Below are positions 53,908-64,000 of a DNA stretch of 64,000 bases, in pieces. The DNA is from Mastigamoeba balamuthi (taxonomy: Eukaryota; Evosea; Mastigamoebida; Mastigamoebidae): contig CACRSC010001917.1 in the NCBI GenBank assembly GCA_902651635.1, positions 829,419-893,418 of the forward strand, in the 5' to 3' direction. A program made the translations under genes and the position numbers. The notes under the pieces are model-generated. The model did not search any database and was not told the DNA's origin. It saw nothing but the letters and a program-made list of their open reading frames with translations. Position 1 is the stretch's first letter. Every line of letters starts with the position of its first letter.

Positions 53908-54924
53908 ATGACCTTCGTCCACCTCCTCAACTGCCTGGCGCTCACCTTCGCGCCCATCGTCATCACCTACAAGGCCTCCAAGCTGTGCGCCCAGCCCCCC
54001 CCGTCCCAGCCAACCCGCCAACACCTTCTTGCCCCGCACTGCCCCGCCGACGTCGTTGCCCACCGTCTCTCTCTCTCCCCCCACCGCCACGCAGCGCTGA
54101 CAGCAGGTCGCTCTTCCTCCTCATCAATGGATTCGTCGGCTACTTTGGCGCGCAGTTTGTCAAGGTGTTGTTCCTGTGTGGCGTCTTTTGCTGCGCGTTG
54201 TTTTGTTGACTGACCCGGCGGGCCGCCGCCTGCGCTCCTCCAGCTGATGGTGATGGGCATGCTCGTCCCGACGACCGGCGTCGACTCGTTCGACTCTGCG
54301 CTCGTGAGTGGGGCTCCCCCTCCCCCTCGGCGCTCGCCTCTGCCCCCTGCTCACCCGCTTGCCTGCGCAGGAGCTGCTCAAGGGCGTCATGGGCGCGTTC
54401 GACGTCCTCGGCATGCAGCTCGCCCTCACCCTCTTCGCCAGCGGGTACACCAAACAGCGCGCTTCTGCCCCCGGGCCCCTCTGCTCACCCGCGCCTCCCC
54501 CCCGGACAGGCGCTACGGCAACTGGAGGGTCGTCGGCGTTGCGCTGGGGTGGGCGTTTGCCGAGAGCTTTGGCACGCGCCTGGCGCCGCTGTGGATGTAC
54601 GCGCGCGGGTCCGAGTGGGACTGGTCGAACCTGCGCATGTGCCTCGAGGCCAACCTCTCGCTGGGCCTCGCCCTCTGCTCGTGCTGCCTCGTCTGGGCCA
54701 ACCGCGAGTGGACGCGCCGCGCCCAGCAGCGCCGCATGGCCCGCTTCGCGATGGCGTGCGCGCTGACCATCGCCGTCGCTCTGCCCCCGGCCGAGGCCTT
54801 CGCCCTGCACTTGACGGGCGTCGCTCTGGCGCCGGCAGCCGTGCGCGCTGCGGGCCTCGCCGCGGCTGCCGTCGTCGCGATGCGCGTGTACCGCGCGCTC
54901 AACGCGACCCAGAAGGAGAAGTAG
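53908..54924 (+). CDS. TMEM147: TMEM147 ER membrane protein
   Basis: Five exons (53908-53984, 54095-54164, 54244-54303, 54371-54444, 54510-54924) give 231 residues, close to human TMEM147 (224). The N-terminus MTFVHLLNCLALTFAPIVIT then YKASKL matches [20 protein letters not shown] then YKCSGL. Further matches are GFVGYFGAQFVK, VVGVALGWAFAESFGTRLAP and LWMYARGSEWDW. It has seven or so membrane spans. In animals TMEM147 forms the back-of-Sec61 complex with Nicalin and NOMO, helping multipass protein insertion. Confidence 0.9.
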
Positions 54925-55203
54925 GCCCCCCGGGGTCGGGCGATCCGGTGAGGGCCGACTGCTTGTCGGGTTCTCTTCTTTACTCGGCGAAGGCAATCAG
55001 ACAATCAAACAACACCCGTTTCTGGGTCTACTGGGCCCTCTCTTCCGCACTGAGCGCCAGCGCAGCACTTGGGCAACGAAGGTAAGACTACCATTGTTTA
55101 ACACGTGAGCAACAGGTGTACTGTGGCTGCACCCTCAGAGCAGCTATTGACAACCCCCCCTCTCCCAACCTACCCTGCCATCTGGGCGAAAACGCAACTC
55201 GGC

Positions 55204-56271
55204 CTACTTGATGCGTGCAGCGACCCATTGGGACAGCAGCCGAGCGTACTCGGGCCCCTTGGACTCGTTGAGCACCTCGTGGTACGCACTGTCGATGCTG
55301 TAGAACGTCTTGTCCAGCGACGCGGCGCTCTCGAACAGCTTCCGCGAGCCCGAGGGGCTGCAGATGCCGTCGCGCTTGCCGTGCAGCATCACAAGGGGCA
55401 GCTTCATGTCGGGCCCGCCTGCAGCGACCCTGGCGCCCGTCAGCGCCACCTCTGCGACGACGCGCATGCACAGCCTGTCGTTGACGCAGTACGGGTCGGC
55501 GTGGACCGCCTCGACGACCGCTTGGTTGCCGCACAGCGACCTCTCGTCGAGAGCAATGAGCCTCAGCGTCGGCGCCAACCACGAGACGAGCCTCACCAGC
55601 CACATGGCGGGCGTCTGCAGCAGCCACGGCACGACATCGAACTCCCTGCGGGCGCCGAGAGAGGGGGCGGTCACTCCCGTGCGGAGGCAGGGGGGTGGTG
55701 GGGGGTTCCCTCACGTGGGGACTCCGCTGAGGAGGAGGCCGGAGAGGACGTCGTTGAGCCCCTTGGAGGCCTGCGTGGCAACCGCGGCGCCCATCGAGTG
55801 GCCGAACAGGAACACGGGGACGCTGGCAAACTCCCCGTGCACGCGGCGCGTGTACCTCTGCGCCCCGGCGACCAGCAGGTCCATCGACTCGAAGTACCCT
55901 CGCATGCCCGACGACCTGCCGTGCCTGGGAGCCGTTTTTGCCCAGGCGTTAGAAAACAGCGCCTGATGCGGACGAGGGGGGGACAGGCGGCTGCGACTCT
56001 ACCCCGGGTGGTCGTAGGAGAACACAGCGATGCCCTCGGCGGCCATGGCCTTGACGAGGTTCGAGTAGCGGAGGCAGTGCTCGTGCACACCGTGCACGAC
56101 GACGAGGGCGGCACGCGGTGGCCTGCCGGCGGGCAGCCAGCGGCAAGTCCAGATGGTGTGTGCGGGCACCAGGTCGTCGTGCGACTCGGACTCGCTGAAG
56201 GTGGTCCCCGCGATCTCCTTCGTGACCTCGGGGGCGGCAGCAGCGTCGAGAAGCGGGCAATCGTCGGCCAT
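55204..56271 (-). CDS. MGLL: Monoglyceride-lipase-like alpha/beta hydrolase
   Basis: Exons 56271-56003, 55924-55715 and 55645-55204 give 306 residues (human MGLL 303). The N-terminal fold has ALVVVHGVHEHCLRYSNLVK and FSYDHPGHGRSSGMRG. The nucleophile is Ser133 in GHSMGA, the Asp lies in LHGKRDGICSPSGS and the His in AYHEVLNE. Enzymes of this group release fatty acid from monoacylglycerols. The phase-2 junction recreates DHPGHGRS. It converges on TMEM147. Confidence 0.88.
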
Positions 56272-58730
56272 CGGACGAAAAAGTGCCGGGGCAGTGCACG
56301 TCGTTTACGATAAACCAAAAGTGAATCTGAAGATATTCCCAACCGAATCGCAATGCTCCCCACCGCTGAACAACGGTCCAGTTACCATAATAAGAGAATA
56401 TTGATCTATTCATCTGTCACCACGGGTGCAGCATCCCGAGTACTCAGAAGCTGTTCTGGAAAGCGGCAGGTACATTCACACCACACTGTCTTGCACAAAC
56501 AGTTCAACTTGAACTGCCCATTATTTCGTGCAAGTTGATGTCACTTGTTAATTTGGTATGAGAGAAGTACTGCTGATGCTGAAGCAAAGTATGATTGATA
56601 AGCTAATCTGCTCTCTTACTGAATTTATGAAAGACTAGTTATATCCAAAGCACTAACCTCATAAATCTTAGTCTGCCTTGCAGCAGATATCATGCAATAC
56701 TCTATATCTCTTTCCTTTTGTTTTTGTGTTCTGTACATATTTGACTGGCAAAAATACTATGTGCTACTCTGTTCTGTAATTAACAACGAACAAGTTCAGG
56801 CAATTAATGAAGAGATCATATAAGCTGAAAATGGTCATCCTTTGTAAGAGCCTGCACTTCAGCACGGATGGTTGATGCCCTCTCCCTTTTTCTTTCTTAA
56901 AAATGTGAACCACAGAGCCCTAAAAAGTTCTAGAAAAGGCCTTGAATGAGAATATTTGGCCAAAATTGCTGTTTTTGGAGCTAAAGTTACTGTTTTTGAG
57001 TATGACTGTCATGAATCACCAACTCCAGGTGAACTGCCACTGATATCCAAAATACCGACATGGCAGGTCTTCATTTCCTTAGATACCCCATTAACCAGAT
57101 TTTCAAACAGGTAGCAGCAGTATGCTTTGAAAAACAGGGAAAAGATGTTATTTTAAGCATGAAAGCTGAAAAATACGGCTCTAGCTGTCTCATTCAGCCA
57201 CAAAATACCCTGATAAGCACCCATTTCCCCATTGTTCTAACCCATTATGATGTGAGTGCAATATTAACCAAAATCAGCCCCTTTACCCCTTTATCCTGGC
57301 TTGTTCCTTCATAGACCTTTCATCACTGAGTTTGCTTGACTGAACAACAAGATTGGAAAGCTGCATGTGCCCTATAGGTAACAAATCACATTTTGTGAAG
57401 GTCTATGCCTGTGAGTTGAAAACTCATATGTTTCAGTACTTCAACAGGTGGTATCTTAAGCCCATTCTAATTAGTAAGACATGAATCTGGAAATGGCTTG
57501 GCAATATTAATGCAATTGATGCAGTGGTTAAAACTCGATTGCATAAGAGATTCCTCCTATCACTGCTTCTGCAGAGCATACAGCAACAGATAGTTAAGAC
57601 TGCTCAGAAAGCTGCCTGCACATATAGATGCTGGCTGTTGAACAATCTGAGATTCTCTCAGTACAGTTAGAACACCATCTTCCCCTCCTGATTTAGGCTA
57701 CTGTTTTCCAACAATATTTCTCATCTGAATGAGAAATATCAGCAGTGCCTGAGGGCCAGCAGTAGCAGTGCAGGGAGAAGAAGCTGGCTACTCTGCACCA
57801 GAGACTCAAAGACGTGAAGAAGACAGTGCAGGTGCTGGAGGAGAGGCAGGAAGCTCTCAAGGCCACAATTGGCGAGGTTGCAGAGGCCAGGGCAGCCACC
57901 AAGCAGCTTAAGGCCGAGGTGGCATGTCTCGTGGGCACAGGAAGTGTGCATCAAAGGCTGGCGGACCTTAAGAGGTCGTACCACAAGCTGCTTCACAAAT
58001 AGCAAGCATGCACAACAGCCTGGACAAGAGGGTCACAGAAGCCCACCAAACAAGAGGAGAGCAGCTTTCCTTGTGCTGTCTGTAAGACAGTTGCGTGCTA
58101 CGAGGCCCCTGGGGTGTTGCAACTTGGTGGTGCTGGTCATTGGAGTTGTCGACTGTTGGTGCACTGTTAGCACGTGGGGGGTTCAGATTAAGTGAAAAAA
58201 AGATGAAAAAAGTCAGACTCAATCTGTGGAGCTCCCGGAAAAGGAGACAGGGGTGTTCTTGCCTTTAATGCCTCAGCCATCAAGGCGTTTACATTTATAT
58301 GTACTCTATTTCACCCTCCTGGTTCTGCTCCTTTCTCAAAACAAGTGGCTGGTAAGCCAAGACTGAAAAGTTGTATTTGAAAAAGTTGATAATTATTTGA
58401 AAAAAACCCAGAGGAAATAGGATAAAAATAGTAAAAACAGATTTGAAATAAGGAAAAGACTTTTAAAGAAAGTGAGAGAACCATCAGTAGGATATGATGG
58501 GCAGGAATTCCCCCGAAATAGGTGTTGTATGCCAGCAGTTTTCGTCTCTTGGAAAAAGCATGCTGTGCGTTATGAGGTAAGCTCGGAATTGGCTGTCCCT
58601 CACAACACGAGCAGAAGGCCCATAAGTGAGTGTGTGTACAAAATCGCGCACGATTCTGCATGGGCAGGACTGAGAACTGGGGCCTGGAACAAGGGGATTA
58701 TAAGTCAGCAGTTATGTCAGCAGTTATTGT
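56272..58730. other. AT-rich gene-poor stretch
   Basis: No gene can be supported here. The GC content falls sharply from about 56300 and only short frames occur, such as one at 57814-58002 with a coiled-coil-like sequence (TVQVLEERQEALKATIGEVA). The latter may be a remnant of a repeat-borne gene. No terminal repeats were seen. Confidence 0.5.
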
Positions 58731-58734
58731 CACC

Positions 58735-58815
58735 AGCACATTCTGTGCTGCTGGCATATAGCATGTGCCACCAGCATCGGCATATGATTATATGCTGCCA
58801 GCATATAAAATGTGT
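58735..58815. repeat. Short palindromic-repeat array
   Basis: Several tandem, imperfect copies of the TGCTGGCATATAATTATATG-type unit, here with variants such as GCTGGCATATAGCATGTGCC. They lie beyond the 3' end of the E-family copy. Confidence 0.6.
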
Positions 58816-58839
58816 GTGAATAAAGGGGGTGGGAATTTG

Positions 58840-60520
58840 ATGTACAGCATTGCTCATGGCCTGGTGCAGGGCTGTGCGAGCATCCTGGAGACTCATGGTA
58901 TCGATGTCGTTGACGTCCTAGGCCTTCGTGGGCTGCTGAGACCACCACATGCGCTTTGCTGGAGCACCAGGGGCCCTAAGCATCTCGCAGTCTGCTGGTG
59001 CTGGTGCTGCTGCTGCTGCTGGGGCTGGTGCCAGACACTGCTGGATCTTCAAAGGCGAATGAGGAAGGAGGCATTGCGATGCAGCTGATGCAGCTGGAGC
59101 CACGTACTCCTTGTTGCTTTCCTCCCTCGTCCTCTTGTGTGTTGTTGTCTTCTCCTTGTGCTCCTTCTGGTTGTCGTCCATGTTGCACTCCACCACCTTC
59201 TTGCCCTGCAGCTCGTCAATGGACTCGGAGCTGGAGCTCTCAGCATTGTCTCCAGATGCAGAAGACGTTTCTTTGCTGGCCTGCTTTGCTCCCTTGATCT
59301 TGTCCTTGATGCTCCTCACAGCATTGAGCATGTCTTTGGGGCCAGCCATCCATGGCAGGTCCCCCTCGCACTGAGATGGCTAAGGTGACGCTCCTTAGCT
59401 GCAACTGCAGTCAGCGGTGTGGTTGCATTGGGTTCTCCATTGGGTCCAGAACGGCGTGGTGAAGTACATCACCACCAGGCAGTCAGTCCTTGCCTGGACT
59501 GCCTCCTCCGTGGTCGGAATGACCCTGTTCCTGGTCAGGATGGAGATGGCAATGATGAAGGCCTGCACAACAGTGTCCTCGTAGTCCTGGCGTGCTGCAG
59601 GCATCATTGCCTGCCTGTACTGCTGCAGCAGTGGGCTGAAATGCGAGTTAGACTGGTTATGCTGGCAACTTTTTCTATATGCTGGCGGCACATAAACAAA
59701 AAACAGCAAAGTCATAATAATGATGAAAGCAATTGAAATACAAGTGAAAGACAGAGGAAATACGTACAAATTGATTGCACCCTCACTGTGGCCAGGATGT
59801 AGTTGATGTAGAAGAAGCACTGCCGTGCTGTCAGCACAACAGGGTGCCTTACAGCACCATAGGGGATGCTGATCACCATGTTCTTCTTCTGCATGCCAGC
59901 CACTGAAAACGCTGGGTTGAGGACGAGGCAGTTCAACTGCTTCTTCATGCTGGTGTTGACTGGAATGATGAGGTTGAGGAGAACAATGAGAGTCCACTCG
60001 TCCTTCACATAGGCCCAGTACACACTGCTGGACTGCAGCAATGTGATCTGTTTGCTGGATTCCATGTGGCAAACGTTCCAGAAGTACACGTCATGCAGGC
60101 CCATGCGACAGGGGCCAGTCACGAAGCATGGGACAGTCATTGAAGCAGGCCATCTCACGTTCCGGGCCTGCATGCTGGTGGGCTCAGCACTAGGGGCCCC
60201 CCCACTGTCGCTGTCGTCCTCGTTCCCCTCCTGGTCCTGTTGCTCATCCCCCACGTTCTCCTGCTTGTCCTGCTGCTCAGCCTCTGCATCGTCCTGGTGC
60301 TCAGCATCACTGTCCTGCTGCTCAGTCTTCTTGTCCTGCTTCATCATCTGCTCGTTTGCCTTCTCTGGCTCAGTGTCCTGCTGCTGCTGGGGCTCGGAAG
60401 ACAGCTCGGGCTCAGCAGCTGGTGCTGCTGCTGCTGCTGCCATGGCCTTGCCAACTGGGGCTGCAGGAGTGGTCGTGGAAACCACTTCTATAACAGAAAT
60501 AATGTCAGGTTGTAAAGGGA
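58840..60520 (-). mobile_element. Unclassified repeat family E, copy 2 (broken)
   Basis: It is the minus-strand relative of 29871-31570. A Gln/Glu/Asp-rich N-terminal part (EPEKANEQMMKQDKKTEQQD) precedes MTVPCFVTGPCRMGLHDVYF, an apparent intron and a second part (QDYEDTVVQAFIIAISILTR) with a Ser/Lys-rich tail. The first part begins after a good acceptor (TTATAG) near 60490, so a further exon probably lies at higher coordinates. It has no recognised enzyme domain. It appears old and interrupted a few times in its 3' half. Confidence 0.5.
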
Positions 60521-60534
60521 TGCAGTGTCACTGA

Positions 60535-60775
60535 TTGTGCCAGTGGCATATAGTTATGTGCTGCTGGCATATAATTATATGCTGCTGGCATATAATTATG
60601 TGCTGCCGGTATATAATTATGTGCTGCCAGCATATAATTATGTGCCATCAGCATAGAATTATATGCCAGCAGCATAATGGCCAGCATAAGTATGTGCCAG
60701 CAGCATATACTATGTACTGCTGGCACTGCTGCCAGTACAGAATTAAACCGCCAGTACATAGCATGTGCTGGCAGA
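60535..60775. repeat. 21-bp palindromic repeat array
   Basis: About ten units in tandem, each near 21 bases, of the type CTGGCATATAATTATATGCT. The core GCATATAATTATATGC is a perfect 16-bp palindrome, and neighbouring units vary (GTGCTGCCGGTATATAATTA). The array lies in what looks like the intron or upstream part of the E copy-2 gene. Confidence 0.8.
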
Positions 60776-61974
60776 TGATTGTGAGTTTGAAGAGAGAAGA
60801 ACTCACCAGAACGGCATGCCATCAAGGCCTGCAGTGCAGGGACTTGATCGGGGGATGAAGGCGCACCCAGCCTCTCAAGCTCTCATGCTCATGCTGCACA
60901 ACACAGCACATATACTGTTGGTATAAGGCATATTCAACTTCAAACTCAGTGGGCTGGGGATGCTTGAGAAGGAGAATGAGTGGGGGTGAAGTGAATGCGG
61001 TGACATACCTCAGGCTTCTCCTTCTTGAGGGTGCTTGGCGCAGATGGCATGGTTGACATCGGCTTGTAGAAGCTTGTAGGACAACCCAAACAATTTTAGA
61101 AAATGATGTCATCTGCCACTGGCACATAATATCTGCTAGTGGCACAGCTGCAGGCATAGCAGGAATGGAAGCCAAAGATGGTGCCTGGCCTATTCGCGGC
61201 AAGTACAAGTGCAGTACGCATGTGCACAAGGCTCAACTGGGCCCAGCCAACATCCCAGACAGCGACCCAGTTGACCCAGACCTGTGTCATGTTCGGGCAC
61301 TCAAGGCCCAGGTCAGGAACCTCAGGCAACAGAACAGGCAGCTCAGCACTCAGCTGGAGGTGTACAAGGGCATCAATAGATGAAATCCAGCTTAAAAGTG
61401 CATGCTGTGAAACATGAGCTGCAGAGTGCCGTGGAACCCACAGGGCTGGAGGAGGCCACGTTTCCTCAGTACATTGCTGCACTGAGGCAGACGATTCCCA
61501 GCTTAATGCTCGTTCTGTGCTCTCTCCTGGGCTACAAGGACTCAGCCCCTGACAGCGACCTGGCCATGCGTGTGCTTACCATATATGTCATCTGTGCATG
61601 CAGCTATTCACAGAGAAAGGACGTGCACTTCAGCATGTTGCTTTCCAGCCGTCTGTGGAGCCATACTACTCCCACAGCTGTGTGGGACCTGTTTCGCCAG
61701 CTTTGACTCATGTACGATCGCAAAACAACAACAAACAAGCTGGATAAGGCCAGGCACAAGCAGGCCATGCTGCTGCAGAAACACTGTGTGCAGGTTGCAG
61801 ACAACCTGCAGGTGGCTGTAAGATGCGGTTTCCAGCATCTGGACAGGCATGCCACGATGCTGCATGGTGTGGTGTGGGGGGGGAATAGTACCCAATGACG
61901 ACTACCTCCAGAGAGTGCAGTCGGACATGCTCTACACACTTAGAGTACGTTGTTTTTGTTAAATTAGCTGTCCT

Positions 61975-62070
61975 ATGTGCTGCTGGCATATAATTATAAG
62001 CTGGCAGCACATAATTATATGCTGGCGGCACATAATTATATGACACTGGCATATAACTATGTGCCAGCAC
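61975..62070. repeat. Palindromic-repeat array
   Basis: About four units of the 21-bp type (GCTGGCATATAATTATAAGC, GGCACATAATTATATGACAC) in an apparent intron of the decayed plus-strand gene. Confidence 0.7.
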
Positions 62071-63284
62071 AGAGCATATTGTGGCATCTCACTTTGCATC
62101 ACTCCAGCAACAAACGGACCTGCCTGGTTTTTGCAGGAGGGTGTCATACTTCCCAATGTACTGTCCAGGGGTGTTCTGCCCTCAGAACAGCCACCTGATG
62201 ATGTGCAGTGAACCGTGGAGTTGTGTGCAATGTACTGCCCACTGGTGCCACACTCTCTTGTCCTACCTATCAAGTGCAGCTCCTGCACTTTTGCGTCGAT
62301 GTCTCTGTCTGGCAGCTCTCTGTCATGCCCACGACCTGTCAAGGAGGTGCTGGAAGAGGTTGTTCGTTGGGCTTTCTTCTGAGGGATGTACTGCAACAAG
62401 ACGGGGTGCCCTCTGTCAGTTCCTCCTGTGGAAAGCTGCAACAGGCATCTGTCCACACTCATCAGCTGCCAGATGTGGACTGGTGGTAGCACAGAGTCTG
62501 CACAGACTGCCTCTTATACAAACATGGTCCGTTTCGTGGAGAAGACTCGCTTGGAAGTGGCCACAGGAGGCATTGGTGCCCAGCTGCCCCTGATGCCAGT
62601 GTTCGAGGGTGACCAGCAGGTGTTCTCCAAGCTATGACGAATGCATGACCAGGAAGACAGCCCACTGCACAGTACAATCATCCCATCACTGGCTGGCTGG
62701 CACCAGATGAAGACAATGGCCTTTGCAATCAGGGAGATGTGGGACTGCCTCATTACCCCGACTCTGGCTTTCCTGGGTCACAAGGGAACAAAGGACATGC
62801 TCAAGAACTTCATTCAGCTGGATGACACGATCGTGCTTCTGGTCTCTGCCCTGCTGCCATGGGTGCTGCAGACTGTCACGTCCCACCCGAGCTATGATCC
62901 CACAGTTCTGATATCGATCAACTGTCTTGCCCAGTGTCAGGATATACCCTATTGTCCCCAGAGCCTTTTGTGCTTCTGCCTGCACTATGGACTGCCCTAC
63001 TGCTACATGAGAGCCACAGTACGTACTGGAAGGTCTCTGAAGTTAATTGGGCTTCTGCAGCTCTGTTCACAGCTGTTCTATGCCACTCAACACCATCAGT
63101 ACAAGGTTATGACTGCCCAGTTCCTCAGTTTATGGATTGCTGGTGGCTTGCATCTTACTCACAGGGCTGCCATTCTTGAGACTATCACTCTTTGGACGAA
63201 TAGAGCCAGTCCTTATGCTCACTGCAGTGATAACTGCTGTGAAAAGGTTCATTTTCCTCTGATGCCATTGTATAAGTCACTGGC

Positions 63285-63515
63285 ACATACCATGTGCCAC
63301 CAGCATATGCTCTTTGCCACTGGAGGAGAGAGAGAGAGAAACAGAGAGAGAGCCCTGAAGGGGAGGTGTTAGTATCAGCAAGGAAGGTGCTTGTCTTTGG
63401 GATTGCGGCAAAAGAGTTGAGAGGCACAGTGAGAGTAAGCCCTGTTCTGTTTACGTGTCACCACGCTAACAGCATATGCTATGTGCTGCTGGCATATGTG
63501 CTGGCAAATAATGTA
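63285..63515. repeat. Scattered palindromic-repeat units and a GA tract
   Basis: Two small clusters of the CTGGCATATG/TGCCACCAGCATATG unit (about 63285-63315 and 63466-63510) flank a GA-rich microsatellite near 63325-63355. All lie in an apparent intron of the decayed plus-strand gene. Confidence 0.55.
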
Positions 63516-64000
63516 AAATAACATTATTTCATCAAATTGACTCATTACGACATACTGCACTCTCACAGATGGAAGAAGCATCAAGGCGCACTGCAAGGTA
63601 TCCCTCTCATCAATCCAGCAGCATTCCAGGTTCATCTCAGTCACCAAGGACAACGAAAACTGGTTGGAGCACTGTGTTCATCCAGATTCACTCTTCAATT
63701 GTGATGCTTATGCTCAGGGGCTGTATTACAGGCTCAGCACCATCAAGGGAACTACTAAGGAAGTCAAACCCTTGAAGAGCACATCATACAGATGACTTGT
63801 CATGCAGAAAGAGTGTCTTCTCAATGGAGCAATGAGAAACTGGACTTCTGGCTCTTCAACTTAAATGAGCTGCTTCTGATCAGTCCTCTGCAGATGGACC
63901 TCGAGATGTTTGAAGAGGGATTCATCAACCCAGATGTGTTCTTTAATGGTCTGAATGACGTTATGGCTGATCCAAAGGACTTTATCATGGATTGTGCTAT

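Larger units (their letters stand above)
61150..64000 (+). mobile_element. Decayed element with a DUF6589-like (transposase-associated) gene
   Basis: Successive plus-strand pieces look like one multi-exon gene that has lost its frame several times. It starts near 61164 (MEAKDGAWPIRGKYKCSTHV), continues LMLVLCSLLGYKDSAPDSDL, VRFVEKTRLEVATGGIGAQL and MPVFEGDQQVFSKL, then HSTIIPSLAGWHQMKTMAFA, and runs to the window edge. The order 'GDQ ... iP..gWH.m' resembles DUF6589 proteins found in eukaryotic mobile elements; this is from memory and not certain. Gaps between pieces begin and end with splice-like signals and hold the palindromic repeats. Confidence 0.45.

Noticed and set aside
58840-60520. 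Virus-like element call for repeat E
   Set aside because: No capsid, protease, integrase, reverse transcriptase or polymerase motif was seen in it, so I left the family open.

Overview
The window is nuclear DNA of a flagellated or ciliated eukaryotic microbe whose lineage I cannot fix. Spliceosomal introns are short (mostly 31-130 nt), genes are GC-rich and tightly packed, and three eukaryotic tRNA genes are present. CEP44 points to a centriole or basal body, PEX14 to peroxisomes, WAPL to cohesin regulation and TMEM147 to the ER. Exon models below were joined by hand from splice signals, codon phase and protein similarity; no transcript was available.

Layout. (1) 0-3.3 kb: a small multi-exon gene and two decayed relatives in alternating orientation. 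(2) 3.5-3.9 kb: a short GKGGWG-motif protein. (3) 4.1-22.9 kb: a large inverted arrangement in which two RRP5-type rRNA-processing genes point away from each other. Each has an identical tRNA-His(GTG) gene beyond its start. Between them lie a FYVE-like/IPT/coiled-coil protein, a short possibly ciliary protein and CEP44. The left RRP5 copy lacks the C-terminal HAT repeats. (4) 23-38 kb: an expanded, unrecognised gene family (five apparently intact members, two broken), interrupted by METAP2, tRNA-Met, a 2.8-kb segmental duplication and an unclassified repeat. (5) 38.2-40.5 kb: a piggyBac-type DNA transposon with SAP domains. (6) 40.7-56.3 kb: a dense housekeeping block with oleate hydratase, a membrane-anchored cyclic nucleotide phosphodiesterase, WAPL, a single-pass membrane protein, PEX14, a short-chain dehydrogenase, an AGC kinase with a DFD motif, TMEM147 and a monoglyceride-lipase-like hydrolase. 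(7) 56.3-64 kb: AT-rich, gene-poor DNA with decayed mobile elements and arrays of a 21-bp palindromic repeat.

Functionally, RRP5 acts in 18S and 5.8S/25S rRNA maturation and METAP2 in nascent-protein processing. Oleate hydratase, the MGLL-like lipase and PEX14 fit lipid and peroxisome metabolism. The most unusual signals are the RRP5/tRNA-His inverted duplication, the unknown gene family with invariant 141- and 155-nt exons, the piggyBac transposase with SAP domains inside its catalytic region, the bacterial-type oleate hydratase broken up by tiny introns, and the palindromic arrays lying in apparent introns of repeat-borne genes.
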